Numbered from the stretch's first letter, positions 17,576 to 26,056 are shown. The stretch: 64,000 nt of DNA from Gammaproteobacteria bacterium (GCA_026398815.1 JAPLSA010000014.1:124001-188000), one strand, 5' to 3'. A program made the numbers and translations. The notes: generated by a model from the sequence alone, not told the origin.

Positions 17576-19695
17576 GCGCCAAGCTCCTCGAAATTGCGCG
17601 CGATCTTGGCCGCAAGTTCCGCTGCCTCGGCATTCAGCCCCTGCAGTTCGATGTGAACGTCCTTGAGCGCGGCTTCAAAGTCGAAGTCTTCGTCCACCTC
17701 TTCGGGCGCGACTCCGACGTAGCGGCCGGGCGTCAGGCTCCAGTCGTTGGCTTCGAGTTCGCCGTGGGTCACCAGCTTGACGAGACCCGGCACGTCGCGA
17801 AGTTGCGCGTCGGGGAAGCGGTCCTGAAGCCAGTGGGCCTGACGGTAGAGGTAGCGCACCGTTTTGAGATGTTCAACGACGTTTTTTCGGGCGTCGTCGC
17901 AGGCGCTTCTGAGCTTGCGCAAACCGGCCATGCCAGTGAGTTTTGCGGTTTCCTTGAAATCCGGTGCGCTCTCCCAGGTATCCTGCATGCGTGAGGCGAG
18001 CTTGAACAGGTGGTCGACCTGCTTGATCAGGTCCGCGCTCTGTTCGGCCAGTGGTTTCAGTGTGTCATTCAGAAACGAGCTGAGATCGGCCATCGCCGAA
18101 TGCTCGAATTTATTCCAAAAACGAAGAGCGTCATTACTCGCAATCTTGAAGTGCGAAGCAAAATCTTCGGCTCGGTGAGCTTGCAGTTCTTCTGCAAGAT
18201 CAAAGTCGGGGTGGGCGACCTCGTTGCCCTTCACGGGCGGACGTAGCAGCTCAATCCATTGCTGCAAAGCGCGGGCAAAGGCCGGTAGTGGCTCGGCGTA
18301 TTCGATAGAGAAGCAATCCTGCGCGGCCAAAACAGCGCGATCGGTGTGTTGGGTCAGTAACTCAAGAAAACGCTCAGTCTGTCCGCGATACAGCCAGACG
18401 ATAGACGTGAGGTTGGCGAGCTGCTCAGGGCTGAAGTCGTAAATCTTACGCGTAACCTTGCGGTAGACATTGCGCGCGTCGAGCATCAGCACCTTGTCGC
18501 GCTGCTTGGCTGGCTTGCCCTTGTCGAGAAACCACAGCTCGCAGGGCACCGTGCGGGTGTAGAAAAAGTTGGAGCGGATGGCGACCATCGCATCCACATG
18601 CCCGGTCTCTACCAGCTTGCGGCGCACCGTGGCCTCGTCGCGCCCGGCGCTGGAGGCCTGGGAGGACATGACGAATCCCGCGCGACCCTGCGCATTGAGA
18701 TAGCTGTAGAAGTAGCTGATCCACAGGTAGTTGCCGTTGCTGACTTTGCCCTTGTTGTTCACGCCGGGCAGGCCGAAGGGCAGGCGCGGGTCGTTCTTGA
18801 TCTTGTCGGCGTCCACCTCGTCCACGTTGAACGGCGGGTTGGCCATGACGAAATCGGACTTGCCGAGCAGCTCGTGCGGGTCATCGTAGTAGCTGATGGC
18901 CTTCTGGATGTTGCCTTCCAGCCCATGCACGGCGAGGTTCATGCGCGCCAGGCGGATGGTGGTGGCGTTCTTTTCCAGGCCATAGAAGGTAAGCGTCTCG
19001 CGGGCCTTCTTGCGGCGGCGTTCCACCAGGTTGGCGCTCTGCACGAACATGCCACCGGAGCCGCAGGCCGGGTCCAGCACTTTGCCGTGGTCGGGCTCGA
19101 TGAGGTTGACGATCATCTGCACCAGCGAGACGGGCGTGAAGAACTCGCCGCCGTCGTGCGCCTTCTGATCGGCGAACTGGGTCAGGAAGTATTCGTAGAT
19201 ACGGCCGAAGATGTCGCCGCTGGCGGTCTTGAGCTCTTCCGGGTTCAGGGTGCGCAGCAACTGGCCAAGCACGGCGTTGTCCAGTTCCTGGTATTCCGCC
19301 TTGGGCAATACGCCGCGCAGGGATTCGTAGTCCTGTTCGATAGAGTCCATTGCCGCGATCAGCGCGGCGGCGCGGTCGGCGGAGTCGGGCAGGCTGACCA
19401 GCGTGTCGAACTCGGCTTCGTGACGCAGGAAGATCGCGCCCTTCTGCGAGAAATCCTCCTTGGTCAGCGGGCGCGTCTTGCCGCCGCGCGAGGGCAGGCC
19501 GGCGATGATGCCGTCCTTCACCGCGAGATACCGGCTATAGGCATGTCGCAGGAAGATCAGGCCCATGACGGGCATGAAGTATTCGTTGCTGGCGTAGTTG
19601 GAGTTAGCGCGCAGCGTGTCGGCGGCGCCCCATAGGCGCTTCTCGATCGCTTCGATGGTTTGCAGCTGTGTCACGCGTTGATCTCGATAGCTCAC
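17572..19695 (-). CDS. hsdM: type I restriction enzyme, M (methyltransferase) subunit, long form
   Basis: A 707-residue N6-adenine methyltransferase. The SAM motif LDPACGSGGMF is near residue 206 and the catalytic NPPF near 283; an N-terminal HsdM helical domain precedes them. Common HsdM proteins are about 500 residues; here roughly 200 extra residues follow the catalytic core, mostly helical with coiled-coil-like stretches (LAEQSADLIKQVDHLFKLAS). Long forms of this type occur in some type I systems. The frame opens with GTG at 19695; a second GTG at 19674 (before TQLQTIEAIEKRLWG) has a better SD-like GAGA and may be the true start. The stop overlaps hsdS by four bases. Confidence 0.95.
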   Translation of the reverse strand: MSYRDQRVTQLQTIEAIEKRLWGAADTLRANSNYASNEYFMPVMGLIFLRHAYSRYLAVKDGIIAGLPSRGGKTRPLTKEDFSQKGAIFLRHEAEFDTLVSLPDSADRAAALIAAMDSIEQDYESLRGVLPKAEYQELDNAVLGQLLRTLNPEELKTASGDIFGRIYEYFLTQFADQKAHDGGEFFTPVSLVQMIVNLIEPDHGKVLDPACGSGGMFVQSANLVERRRKKARETLTFYGLEKNATTIRLARMNLAVHGLEGNIQKAISYYDDPHELLGKSDFVMANPPFNVDEVDADKIKNDPRLPFGLPGVNNKGKVSNGNYLWISYFYSYLNAQGRAGFVMSSQASSAGRDEATVRRKLVETGHVDAMVAIRSNFFYTRTVPCELWFLDKGKPAKQRDKVLMLDARNVYRKVTRKIYDFSPEQLANLTSIVWLYRGQTERFLELLTQHTDRAVLAAQDCFSIEYAEPLPAFARALQQWIELLRPPVKGNEVAHPDFDLAEELQAHRAEDFASHFKIASNDALRFWNKFEHSAMADLSSFLNDTLKPLAEQSADLIKQVDHLFKLASRMQDTWESAPDFKETAKLTGMAGLRKLRSACDDARKNVVEHLKTVRYLYRQAHWLQDRFPDAQLRDVPGLVKLVTHGELEANDWSLTPGRYVGVAPEEVDEDFDFEAALKDVHIELQGLNAEAAELAAKIARNFEELGA

Positions 19696-19744
19696 TGTTA
19701 TGCGGACGGGCTAGTAGTCGAGCGGTCCGCGGATTCGCCATTGC

Positions 19745-20143
19745 TCATCGGGCGACGAGTTGCCCCGTTCCGCGGTCGATCTGAACCGCACCGACCACGG
19801 CAAGAACCGCTGCGGCAGCGAAGAACACCCAGCGATGCGTCGGATCCTCTCCAGCCAGCCCAATCTGGAAAGTGAAAATGGCAACAAGTACCAGCGCCAT
19901 CCCGAAGATGGCGGCCCTCGCGCCGGCGAGCCATCGTGCGATGTTCTTCGCGCCGTCGTCACTCTTTCTGGCGCCGGCCACAAGTTCGGCAATGTCCACT
20001 GGCCGTCTCACAGATTCGCCCTCAGCCTCCATCGTGGGCGCCTCCAAAATGGTGTCCGCGCCCTCTCTATAGGAGGCGAGTCGATCCGCGCGGCGGAGCA
20101 ACTGGGCCAGGCTGCTGACGAACTCGCTGTTTGACTTGCTCAC
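19745..20143 (-). CDS. small membrane protein of unknown function in the transposon cargo
   Basis: A 132-residue protein with a charged N-terminal half and two hydrophobic segments near the C-terminus (AIFGMALVLVAIFTFQIG and FFAAAAVLAVVGAVQI) joined by a short loop. I chose the GTG at 20141-20143 because AGGGG precedes it by eight bases; the open frame extends to 20296, but that part overlaps the XRE gene. It lies 10 bp after the XRE stop and 49 bp before hsdM, so it belongs to the restriction operon. Not recognised. A membrane partner of the XRE protein, or an accessory of the restriction system, are guesses. Confidence 0.65.
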   Translation of the reverse strand: MSKSNSEFVSSLAQLLRRADRLASYREGADTILEAPTMEAEGESVRRPVDIAELVAGARKSDDGAKNIARWLAGARAAIFGMALVLVAIFTFQIGLAGEDPTHRWVFFAAAAVLAVVGAVQIDRGTGQLVAR

Positions 20144-20153
20144 GATTGATCCC

Positions 20154-20552
20154 CTACGCAACGAGGCGCAGATGCCCTTCCATGATGTCGCGGTCTGCGC
20201 TACCGGATTTGTAGAACTGCGAATAGAACAGGGCAGCAATCTCCGCTCGGATCTCGGCGGGTACTGGACGCTTTCGCCCTGCCACCCAATCGTCAATCGC
20301 TCTGAGGATGTCCGCCATCAGCTGTCGATTGAATGTACTGGCCGCCATATCGGCTTCCCGTCTGCCTGTGATGACGTAGCTGACATCCATGCCGCGCTCT
20401 GACACTGCTGCGAAGTAGTTGGCATCAGGGACGCGTTCGTCCGACTCATAAAAAACCTGCGTGGTCTTGCTGACGCCGCCGACCTCGGCAAGCGCCGTCT
20501 GCGACAGACGCAGCCGACCGCGCTCCTCCTTCAAACGTGAACCTATTGACAC
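20154..20552 (-). CDS. XRE-family regulator at the head of the restriction operon
   Basis: A 132-residue protein starting with GTG. Residues 1-65 form a Cro/C1-type helix-turn-helix (RLKEERGRLRLSQTALAEVGGVSKTTQVFYE), resembling phage-type repressors of the form that continue with ERVPDANYFAAVSERGMDVSYVITG. The C-terminal half is helical and unassigned. The gene diverges from the transposition genes across a 72-bp gap, so it may repress itself and the restriction genes, and possibly the transposition operon. SD is weak; the start lies close to a possible -10 (GACTAT), so a near-leaderless message is possible. Confidence 0.85.
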   Translation of the reverse strand: MSIGSRLKEERGRLRLSQTALAEVGGVSKTTQVFYESDERVPDANYFAAVSERGMDVSYVITGRREADMAASTFNRQLMADILRAIDDWVAGRKRPVPAEIRAEIAALFYSQFYKSGSADRDIMEGHLRLVA

Positions 20553-20624
20553 GTATAGTCTACCAATGGTTTAGAATAGTTAACACTTCGCAACTATCAG
20601 TACAGATTTCTTATCTGACAGTAC
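20553..20624. promoter_or_regulatory. divergent control region between cargo and transposition genes
   Basis: An AT-rich 72-bp gap between two regulator genes. It holds a direct repeat CAGTACA at 20598-20604 and 20619-20625, 21 bp apart (two helical turns), and an inverted repeat CAGAT-ttctt-ATCTG at 20603-20617. These are good operator candidates for the XRE or the gp16-like protein. Promoter elements are not clear enough to place. Confidence 0.5.
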
Positions 20625-20894
20625 ATGGACGCACCGAACAGCGGTAGGGGACGCACGTTGATGACGCGGGAGGCCGTCCGTCAGCGCTTGGACGACCACG
20701 GCCAGACGATTACCGAGTGGGCGAGAGCCAACGGGTTCACCAGAGAGCAGGTCTACGCCTTCCTCGCTGGGCGGACGAAGGGCAAGCGAGGCATCACCCA
20801 CCGGCTGGCCATCGCCCTGGGAGTGAAGGCGCCCCCTGTCGGCGATCCCGAAACGCCGCTGGAAAGCCCTAAGTCGAATGCTCGTGAGGGGTGA
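20625..20894 (+). CDS. BcepMu gp16-family DNA-binding regulator
   Basis: An 89-residue protein. MTREAVRQRLDDHGQTITEWARANGF...VYAFLAG...G is the characteristic pattern of the BcepMu gp16 family of small helix-turn-helix proteins, found in Mu-like transposable phages. The ATG at 20625 opens the frame; an in-frame ATG at 20661 follows a TAGGGG box and aligns better with family starts, so the protein may be 77 residues. It is the first gene of the transposition operon, two bases from the possible tnsA GTG, and probably regulates tnsA-tnsB-tnsC-tniQ. Confidence 0.8.
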   Translation: MDAPNSGRGRTLMTREAVRQRLDDHGQTITEWARANGFTREQVYAFLAGRTKGKRGITHRLAIALGVKAPPVGDPETPLESPKSNAREG

Positions 20895-20899
20895 CCGGA

Positions 20900-21463
20900 A
20901 TGTCCTCCAAGCTGGACTTGACCGAGCATTACGAGAATCTCGGCGTTACGCCCGAAGGCCGTGCAATTTCCGAACTGTGTCGCACCGGGCTTCCCTTGCG
21001 TATGCCGAAAAGCGGAAGGCAATCGTCGGCTGGAGGATTCAGCTCGGAAAAAATGGGCGTGGTGATGGGGACCGAGAGCCGAACGATGGAGCGCGCTTAT
21101 TTCCGACTCATCGACGGGGATGCCGATTTCCTCGAGTTCTACGAGCAAGCGTACCTGCTTCGTCTAACCGTTACCAAGAAGGACGGCAAGAAAGGCAGCT
21201 TCGATCACATTCCGGATCTGTTCGCGATTCAGCGGTCATGGATCGGGTTCATTGAGATCAAGACCACCGCCAAGTTGCGGGAGAAGGCCGCTGAGCAACC
21301 AAATCGGTTCATCTGTTCTGCCGAGGGCAAATGGACGTCGCCGGCGGCGGAGGACGCGCTTGTGAACACCGGGCTCGGCTACCGCATCGTTACTGACCAC
21401 GACATTAACCCGATTCTGGTCAGAAACCTCAACTACCTCAAAGACTTCGTGAGGCCGGCGTGA
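20900..21463 (+). CDS. tnsA: TnsA-like transposase endonuclease
   Basis: A 187-residue PD-(D/E)xK nuclease of the TnsA type, which cuts the 5' transposon ends so that the element moves by cut-and-paste. The active-site pattern Glu64, Asp106 (DHIPDLF) and Glu119-x-Lys121 (FIEIKT) corresponds to Glu63, Asp114 and Gln130-x-Lys132 of Tn7 TnsA. I chose the ATG at 20900 (GAGGGG ends eight bases before); a GTG at 20891 overlapping the upstream stop is the alternative. It is shorter than Tn7 TnsA (273 residues), and little remains of the C-terminal part that contacts TnsC. The stop overlaps the next start (GTGA). Confidence 0.88.
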   Translation: MSSKLDLTEHYENLGVTPEGRAISELCRTGLPLRMPKSGRQSSAGGFSSEKMGVVMGTESRTMERAYFRLIDGDADFLEFYEQAYLLRLTVTKKDGKKGSFDHIPDLFAIQRSWIGFIEIKTTAKLREKAAEQPNRFICSAEGKWTSPAAEDALVNTGLGYRIVTDHDINPILVRNLNYLKDFVRPA

Positions 21464-22782
21464 ACCCGGCCATCGCGAAACACCTTGAACAGCGGCCCAT
21501 CACAACACTGGCGGCGCTGTTCGAGATTACTGGGAACCGCGCCGGGGTCTACGAGGCAGTCGCCAACGCCGAAGTTTATTTTGACCTCGAGCGCGACTAC
21601 GTAATGGACGATCGCGCACCGGTCTATCGCGACCGCGCGATCTGGGAGGCTGACCGTATTTCCCGCTCCAAACCGCCGGTCGAGGTTGGGGCAGGTGGGA
21701 CCATTGATACGCGGGTTGGCAGCCGGCTCGTCTATGACGGGCACCCCTTCCAGGTTGTTAGCGGTGACTCAGACTCGGTCTGGATCAGAGGAGACAACGG
21801 CTCGATTTTGCAGATCGCTCTCGATTCCTTCCCAGGGTTGGTCAATGCAGGCCGCATCCGTGCTGTCCCGTCGCTGCAAACGGCTGGCCAGAGCGGCTTG
21901 GCGAAGATCGTCGCCGCCGATCCCAAAAACCTCGCCCGAGCACTCCGCAGATACTCATTGATTGAAGCCTGGCAGTCAGGAAAGAGCATTAGCGGCATTC
22001 CAGAGCGCTCCCTTCGACGATATCGCGAGCTGTTCCGTGAGGCGGAAGCGCTTCACGGCCATGGACTTGCCGGCCTGCTCGACGGCCAAGCTGGCCGCGG
22101 AAATCGGACGGTGCGGGTCGACAATCGCGTCTTGGATGAGGTGAAACTGATCGTTGACAACGAGCTTTTGACCGACATCGCGCCAACAATTGCGACTGCT
22201 CATCGATTGTTGAATGGCCGGCTCCGCGAAAAGGGTCTTCCGACCTTGTCGCGAAAAACCTTCAACGTTCACGGCGAGGCGGTCGACCGAGAGCGGTGGG
22301 CCCGCGCACGATTCGGACACAAAGCGGCAAACGCCCAGCGCCCGCCGCACCCAGCCTCCGACATCCCAGTTAAGGGGGACCGCGCGTGGGAAATTGCACA
22401 CATCGATTCCCAGCAGATCGACCTGGAACTAATCAGCGAACGCACCGGCGGGGAGGTCCCACTGGCATGGCTGAGCGTCATGCTGAACGTCAATCCGGTG
22501 TTCCCCCTTGGTTGGTACATCGCACCGCACAAGCCGAATGAGGAAAGCATACTCATGGTGGCGAGAAATTGTGTTCGCCGACACAACAGACTCCCCGACG
22601 TCGTTGTGTACGACCTAGGATCCGAGCATCGTGGCACTACATTTGACGTGCTGCGGGCAACGTACAAGAGCGACTTCATCAAGCGACCGGGGGGAAATCC
22701 GCGCTTTGGTCCAGAAATTGAGAGTTTCTGGAACTCGATTAATCAGTACGTTATCCACCAACTGAAGGGGAATCGCGGATGA
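21460..22782 (+). CDS. tnsB: TnsB/TniA-like DDE transposase, catalytic half of a split protein
   Basis: A 440-residue protein carrying the N-terminal DNA-binding region and the complete RNase H-like catalytic core. The triad is Asp316 (AHIDSQQ), Asp385 (VVVYDLGSE) and Glu421 (GPEIESFW), giving an exact DD(35)E spacing. The sequence then runs as in TniA/TnsB up to SINQYVIHQLKG and stops. In single-chain relatives this point is followed by a helix and the C-terminal beta-barrel; here that part is encoded by the next ORF, which starts inside this stop codon (ATGA). GTG start overlaps the tnsA stop. No classical -1 slippery heptamer is visible, so I read this as two polypeptides. Confidence 0.88.
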   Translation: MNPAIAKHLEQRPITTLAALFEITGNRAGVYEAVANAEVYFDLERDYVMDDRAPVYRDRAIWEADRISRSKPPVEVGAGGTIDTRVGSRLVYDGHPFQVVSGDSDSVWIRGDNGSILQIALDSFPGLVNAGRIRAVPSLQTAGQSGLAKIVAADPKNLARALRRYSLIEAWQSGKSISGIPERSLRRYRELFREAEALHGHGLAGLLDGQAGRGNRTVRVDNRVLDEVKLIVDNELLTDIAPTIATAHRLLNGRLREKGLPTLSRKTFNVHGEAVDRERWARARFGHKAANAQRPPHPASDIPVKGDRAWEIAHIDSQQIDLELISERTGGEVPLAWLSVMLNVNPVFPLGWYIAPHKPNEESILMVARNCVRRHNRLPDVVVYDLGSEHRGTTFDVLRATYKSDFIKRPGGNPRFGPEIESFWNSINQYVIHQLKGNRG

Positions 22783-23522
22783 AAGTCACGCCGCGAGGCA
22801 GAAGCCCCTCCCACTCGCCGAAGGCCCATGCGGTCTGGACGCTTTCAGCACTCCGGGAGGAGATTGACCATTTCCTCATTGAAGTCTTTCCGAAGACACC
22901 GCATGAAGGAATCCGTGGCTTGCCCGGGCCCATATTCGATAAATCTGTCGCGGATCAAGGCGACCGTCCGCGCCGCTATATTCCTTACGACGATGCTTTC
23001 CGCATCGTCACGATGCCGCTGTTCAACCGCCAGCCGACCGTCCGGCACAACCGCGGAATCAGAGTCAATTACTTCTGGTATTGGAATGACGACTTTATTG
23101 ACGCGCAGTGGCGCGGCAAGAAGGTCACGGTGAGGTATGACCCGCAGGATGCTAGTTTTGTGGAAGCCTTTCTCGGGACTAGATGGGTGCGATGTGAGTG
23201 CGACTCGCCGCTGATCATCGGATATTCATGGCGGGATATCGAGGTGCTCACTCAGGAATGTATCGCCGAGTCGCGGCTGACAAACAATCGAAAGCGTATC
23301 ACGCCTATCGAACTTGAGCGCTACATCGCGCATGTTCGTGCCAAGGAAGCGGAACTTGCACGACAGAAGATCGAGCGGCAGTCGCCACTGGCCAGCCCGA
23401 TAGATCAGCTGGCCGTATCCGCGAAGCCGCGGGCTGTAAGGCCTAAAGACAAGACGCGCAAGTTCTCCGTCAGCGACTTTCAGCCAAAACCCACCGTCCG
23501 CATCGGAAGTGATAATGCCTAG
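22779..23522 (+). CDS. C-terminal half of the split transposase (Mu-type C-terminal/beta-barrel domain)
   Basis: A 247-residue protein. It opens with about 25 residues of new sequence, then LSALREEIDHFLIEVFPKTPHEGIRG, which is where TniA/TnsB proteins carry their post-catalytic helix and PH-x-G motif. Next comes a beta-rich segment with the barrel-like KVTVRYDPQDASFVEAFLG (known from Mu-type C-terminal domains). The tail is basic and probably contacts DNA or TnsC. It has its own ribosome site, AAGGGG at 22765-22770, eight bases before the ATG, which supports separate translation rather than a recent frameshift. Together with the upstream ORF it makes up one complete TnsB. Confidence 0.82.
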   Translation: MKVTPRGRSPSHSPKAHAVWTLSALREEIDHFLIEVFPKTPHEGIRGLPGPIFDKSVADQGDRPRRYIPYDDAFRIVTMPLFNRQPTVRHNRGIRVNYFWYWNDDFIDAQWRGKKVTVRYDPQDASFVEAFLGTRWVRCECDSPLIIGYSWRDIEVLTQECIAESRLTNNRKRITPIELERYIAHVRAKEAELARQKIERQSPLASPIDQLAVSAKPRAVRPKDKTRKFSVSDFQPKPTVRIGSDNA

Positions 23523-24690
23523 AGGTCGAGCCGAGTTACTGCAATTCTCGCCGGAGAGCTCCGAGATCAAGAAGATCCTCGATTCGATGGATCTCGAGCT
23601 CGTGCTGCATGACAGGTTTCACGACGCGTATGACGCGATTCTAAACGCTATCCAGCATGAAGCTCCCGACACGATAATTGCCGTCGTAGCGCCCACAGGA
23701 GCTGGGAAATCCACACTCGCAAAGTGCGTTTCCACGGAGGTGCGCCGCTACTTCAAGAAAAAGGGCCTTCTCCCCGGGCAGATCCCCGACGTTTATCTTG
23801 AAGCTGAAGCAAGCGAGCACCACGTATTCCAGTGGCGGCCGTTCTACCACCAATGGCTCATCCACCTTGAAGAGCCGATGCTAGAGAGCAAGGTCGATCT
23901 CGCCGCCGCGCTCAAAGCAAAGCAAGCCTCGGAGGGACAGATCCGCGGAGTCAATATCCTTCGCGATGATCTGGGATACCTCCGCAATCGCATTCGAGAA
24001 GCACTGGAAGAGCATCACACTTATCTTGTTGGAATAGACGAGGCCAACAACATCGCTGCCGTCGGCAAAAGCGGTTCGTACGCCGGCCAAATGCACCTTC
24101 TCAAGACGATGGCGAATCGGATGACCTGCCGCATCGTCATGTACGGTACGGCCGAGATGATTCCGCTCTTGGACCAGTCTGCCCAGCTTGGGAGGCGTGT
24201 GATTGAGGTATCCATCGAGCCTTACAGCAAATCGGACGAAGACTTGAAGGAATTTGGCAGCACGGCCATGAGTCTCTTCAATCGCGGGCCAATCCCAATC
24301 GCCTTCACGATTGCCGAACAACTTCTATACCTGCACGGGGGAACCATCGGGCTGATCGGAGTCCTCGCGCAATGGATACGCAGGGCATTCGCCCGCGCAC
24401 TCCGCGCGGGCGCGAAGAAATTGACGACCGACCATCTCAAGACAACGAGGCTTCCGGATAGAAAGATTCGCTTACTAGCTAGGGAGGTGGCTCAGTGCGC
24501 CGCCTATTTCGAAGGCGCTCCGGTCAACGATCTCGGCCGGCCGGCTGCGACGACAGGCAGTGCGGACGAAACGGGGCAAGTCGCCGCACCCTCGACCAGT
24601 AGGAAAAAGGGGAAGAAGCTCAAGCCCGGCAATCGTCGTCCTCACAGGGATGCAACGGGACAAACACCGAATACGCGTAAGCAGTCATGA
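23515..24690 (+). CDS. tnsC: TnsC/TniB-like AAA+ regulator of transposition
   Basis: A 391-residue AAA+ ATPase with Walker A APTGAGKST at residues 59-67 and Walker B YLVGIDEAN near 170. In Tn7 relatives this protein bridges the target selector and the transposase and forms ATP-dependent filaments on target DNA. The ATG at 23515 (GGAAG five bases upstream) overlaps the previous gene by eight bases; a GTG at 23509 is possible. The last 60 residues are low-complexity and basic (SRKKGKKLKPGNRRPHRD). The stop overlaps the tniQ start (ATGA). Confidence 0.9.
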   Translation: MPRGRAELLQFSPESSEIKKILDSMDLELVLHDRFHDAYDAILNAIQHEAPDTIIAVVAPTGAGKSTLAKCVSTEVRRYFKKKGLLPGQIPDVYLEAEASEHHVFQWRPFYHQWLIHLEEPMLESKVDLAAALKAKQASEGQIRGVNILRDDLGYLRNRIREALEEHHTYLVGIDEANNIAAVGKSGSYAGQMHLLKTMANRMTCRIVMYGTAEMIPLLDQSAQLGRRVIEVSIEPYSKSDEDLKEFGSTAMSLFNRGPIPIAFTIAEQLLYLHGGTIGLIGVLAQWIRRAFARALRAGAKKLTTDHLKTTRLPDRKIRLLAREVAQCAAYFEGAPVNDLGRPAATTGSADETGQVAAPSTSRKKGKKLKPGNRRPHRDATGQTPNTRKQS

Positions 24691-26018
24691 AGGCGAAGGC
24701 AATCAGGCTCGCTCCAATTCCACCACGAGCACTCGGAACGGGCGAGGTTGAAGCTGCATCAGGCTTCGTGCTGACTTTGGCTCGACGACATAGCGTCATC
24801 ACGGCCACCCTGCTGCGCAATGCGATCGCAGAGCCCGGACCCGGCGGGTTTGCTTTTCCGGGTCTTACCAGGCGCTGGGCATTGACCAATGTCGATGGCT
24901 ACGGACAGTACGCGCTCCAAATGTCGCAGCGGTTGGAGCAACTCACCCAGATCGACAACCTCTCGCGAACAACTTTGTTGATGCTGTCCGATGCCCTCAA
25001 CCCCATGGGGCACGCCTCCCTTCACGAAGATCGGCACTGGTGCGATCTATGCCTACTGGAGGACTTAACGAGTCCCAGCACGCCCTACCAGCGGTTGAGC
25101 TGGTGCGTTCGATCCTCTACTCACTGCACCCGCCATCGATGTCGGCTCAACAGTCAGTGTCCAGCCTGTGGTGCCCGCCAGCCTTACTTCCCCTCTTTGC
25201 CATTCGTAGGGCATTGCCACGACTGCGGCGAACGTTTGACTCGATCGTCTCCGCCTACCTCGCCACAAGACGACATCGAGTTGGTCAAGTCTATTTATAC
25301 GTATGAGCTCATCGAGGCGATCCAAACCCTGAAACGTCCGTTGGAACATCGCAGACTCGTGTCGTGGTTGAACGCCGTATGTGATCAATATCGACGAAAG
25401 CCGGAACTGCAGTCGCTCCCCTCCGTTTCCTCGGTCGACAATTCCAACCTCCGCCGATGGTTGACGGGCGACACAAAGCCGAGTCTCGATATGTTGATGC
25501 ACTTCTGTGCAACATTGCGCTGCTCGCCGGCTTCGGTAATCACCGGGCAATCGTCCCTGATCGATTTCGAGGCCGTGCGGCCGGCGGATCGCGCAAAGTT
25601 GTCTGTCCGCGTCAAACGATCGGAGTCGGATAACAAGAGGATCGAGCGACACCTGTATCAAGCCCTGCGCCGCCCGCTGTCCGGCGCCCCATCATTGAAG
25701 GCCGTGGCCCGAGAGATTGGCTGCAACTGGACTTACCTACACCATCGCTTCCCGAAACTTGCGGCTCAGATTCGAATCCGCGGCGAGAAATCGCGCGCGG
25801 CGGCGGCCAAGGCGCAGCTCGCCCAGTACAAAGATCAGTTATCCGGGGTCCTGAAGCGGCTCGAGCACATGGGGATCTACCCCAGCATCAGAAACGTACG
25901 CCAACATTCGAATATGTCTGCGAGCGTACTCTCCAAGCCCGAACTGAGGCAGCTGATTGAGGACAGGCGCGCACAGGCCCTCCGTGGCCGATTGTCGGCC
26001 CGCCGGGCGGAAGCATAA
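24687..26018 (+). CDS. tniQ: TniQ/TnsD-like target-selection protein with C-terminal helix-turn-helix extensions
   Basis: A 443-residue protein. The N-terminal TniQ domain carries the expected zinc-binding cysteines between residues about 118 and 190 (WCDLC, SWCVRSSTHC, QCPACG, HCHDCG). The rest is longer than in minimal TniQ proteins and holds three helix-turn-helix-like stretches: one near 254-288 (RRWLTGDTKPSLDML), one near 336-366 (SLKAVAREIGCNWTYLHHRF) and one near 397-426 (PSIRNVRQHSNMSASVLSK). TnsD of Tn7 uses such an extension to read its chromosomal attachment site. Here the right end of the element lies next to a tRNA gene, so tRNA recognition is the natural inference. The stop codon falls within a transposase-site repeat at 26014-26025. 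Confidence 0.9.
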   Translation: MKAKAIRLAPIPPRALGTGEVEAASGFVLTLARRHSVITATLLRNAIAEPGPGGFAFPGLTRRWALTNVDGYGQYALQMSQRLEQLTQIDNLSRTTLLMLSDALNPMGHASLHEDRHWCDLCLLEDLTSPSTPYQRLSWCVRSSTHCTRHRCRLNSQCPACGARQPYFPSLPFVGHCHDCGERLTRSSPPTSPQDDIELVKSIYTYELIEAIQTLKRPLEHRRLVSWLNAVCDQYRRKPELQSLPSVSSVDNSNLRRWLTGDTKPSLDMLMHFCATLRCSPASVITGQSSLIDFEAVRPADRAKLSVRVKRSESDNKRIERHLYQALRRPLSGAPSLKAVAREIGCNWTYLHHRFPKLAAQIRIRGEKSRAAAAKAQLAQYKDQLSGVLKRLEHMGIYPSIRNVRQHSNMSASVLSKPELRQLIEDRRAQALRGRLSARRAEA

Positions 26019-26052
26019 CTTGGCCGACGTCACCCGGAAGCATAACCTGGCC
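26014..26052 (+). repeat. right-end transposase-binding-like repeats
   Basis: CATAACTTGGCC at 26014-26025 and CATAACCTGGCC at 26041-26052, each preceded by CGGAAG, lie in direct orientation. They face the inverted copy inside the right terminal repeat, forming with it the near-palindrome CATAACCTGGCC-atct-GGCCAGGTTATG. The first copy includes the tniQ stop codon. Confidence 0.72.
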
Positions 26053-26056
26053 ATCT

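Noticed and set aside
20154-20296. N-terminal extension of the small membrane protein
   Set aside because: It overlaps the XRE gene on the same strand in another frame and has no SD, whereas the GTG at 20143 has AGGGG at good spacing.
22740-22790. Programmed -1 frameshift joining the two transposase ORFs
   Set aside because: No X-XXY-YYZ slippery heptamer is visible in the correct frame before the stop, while the second ORF has its own SD and ATG.
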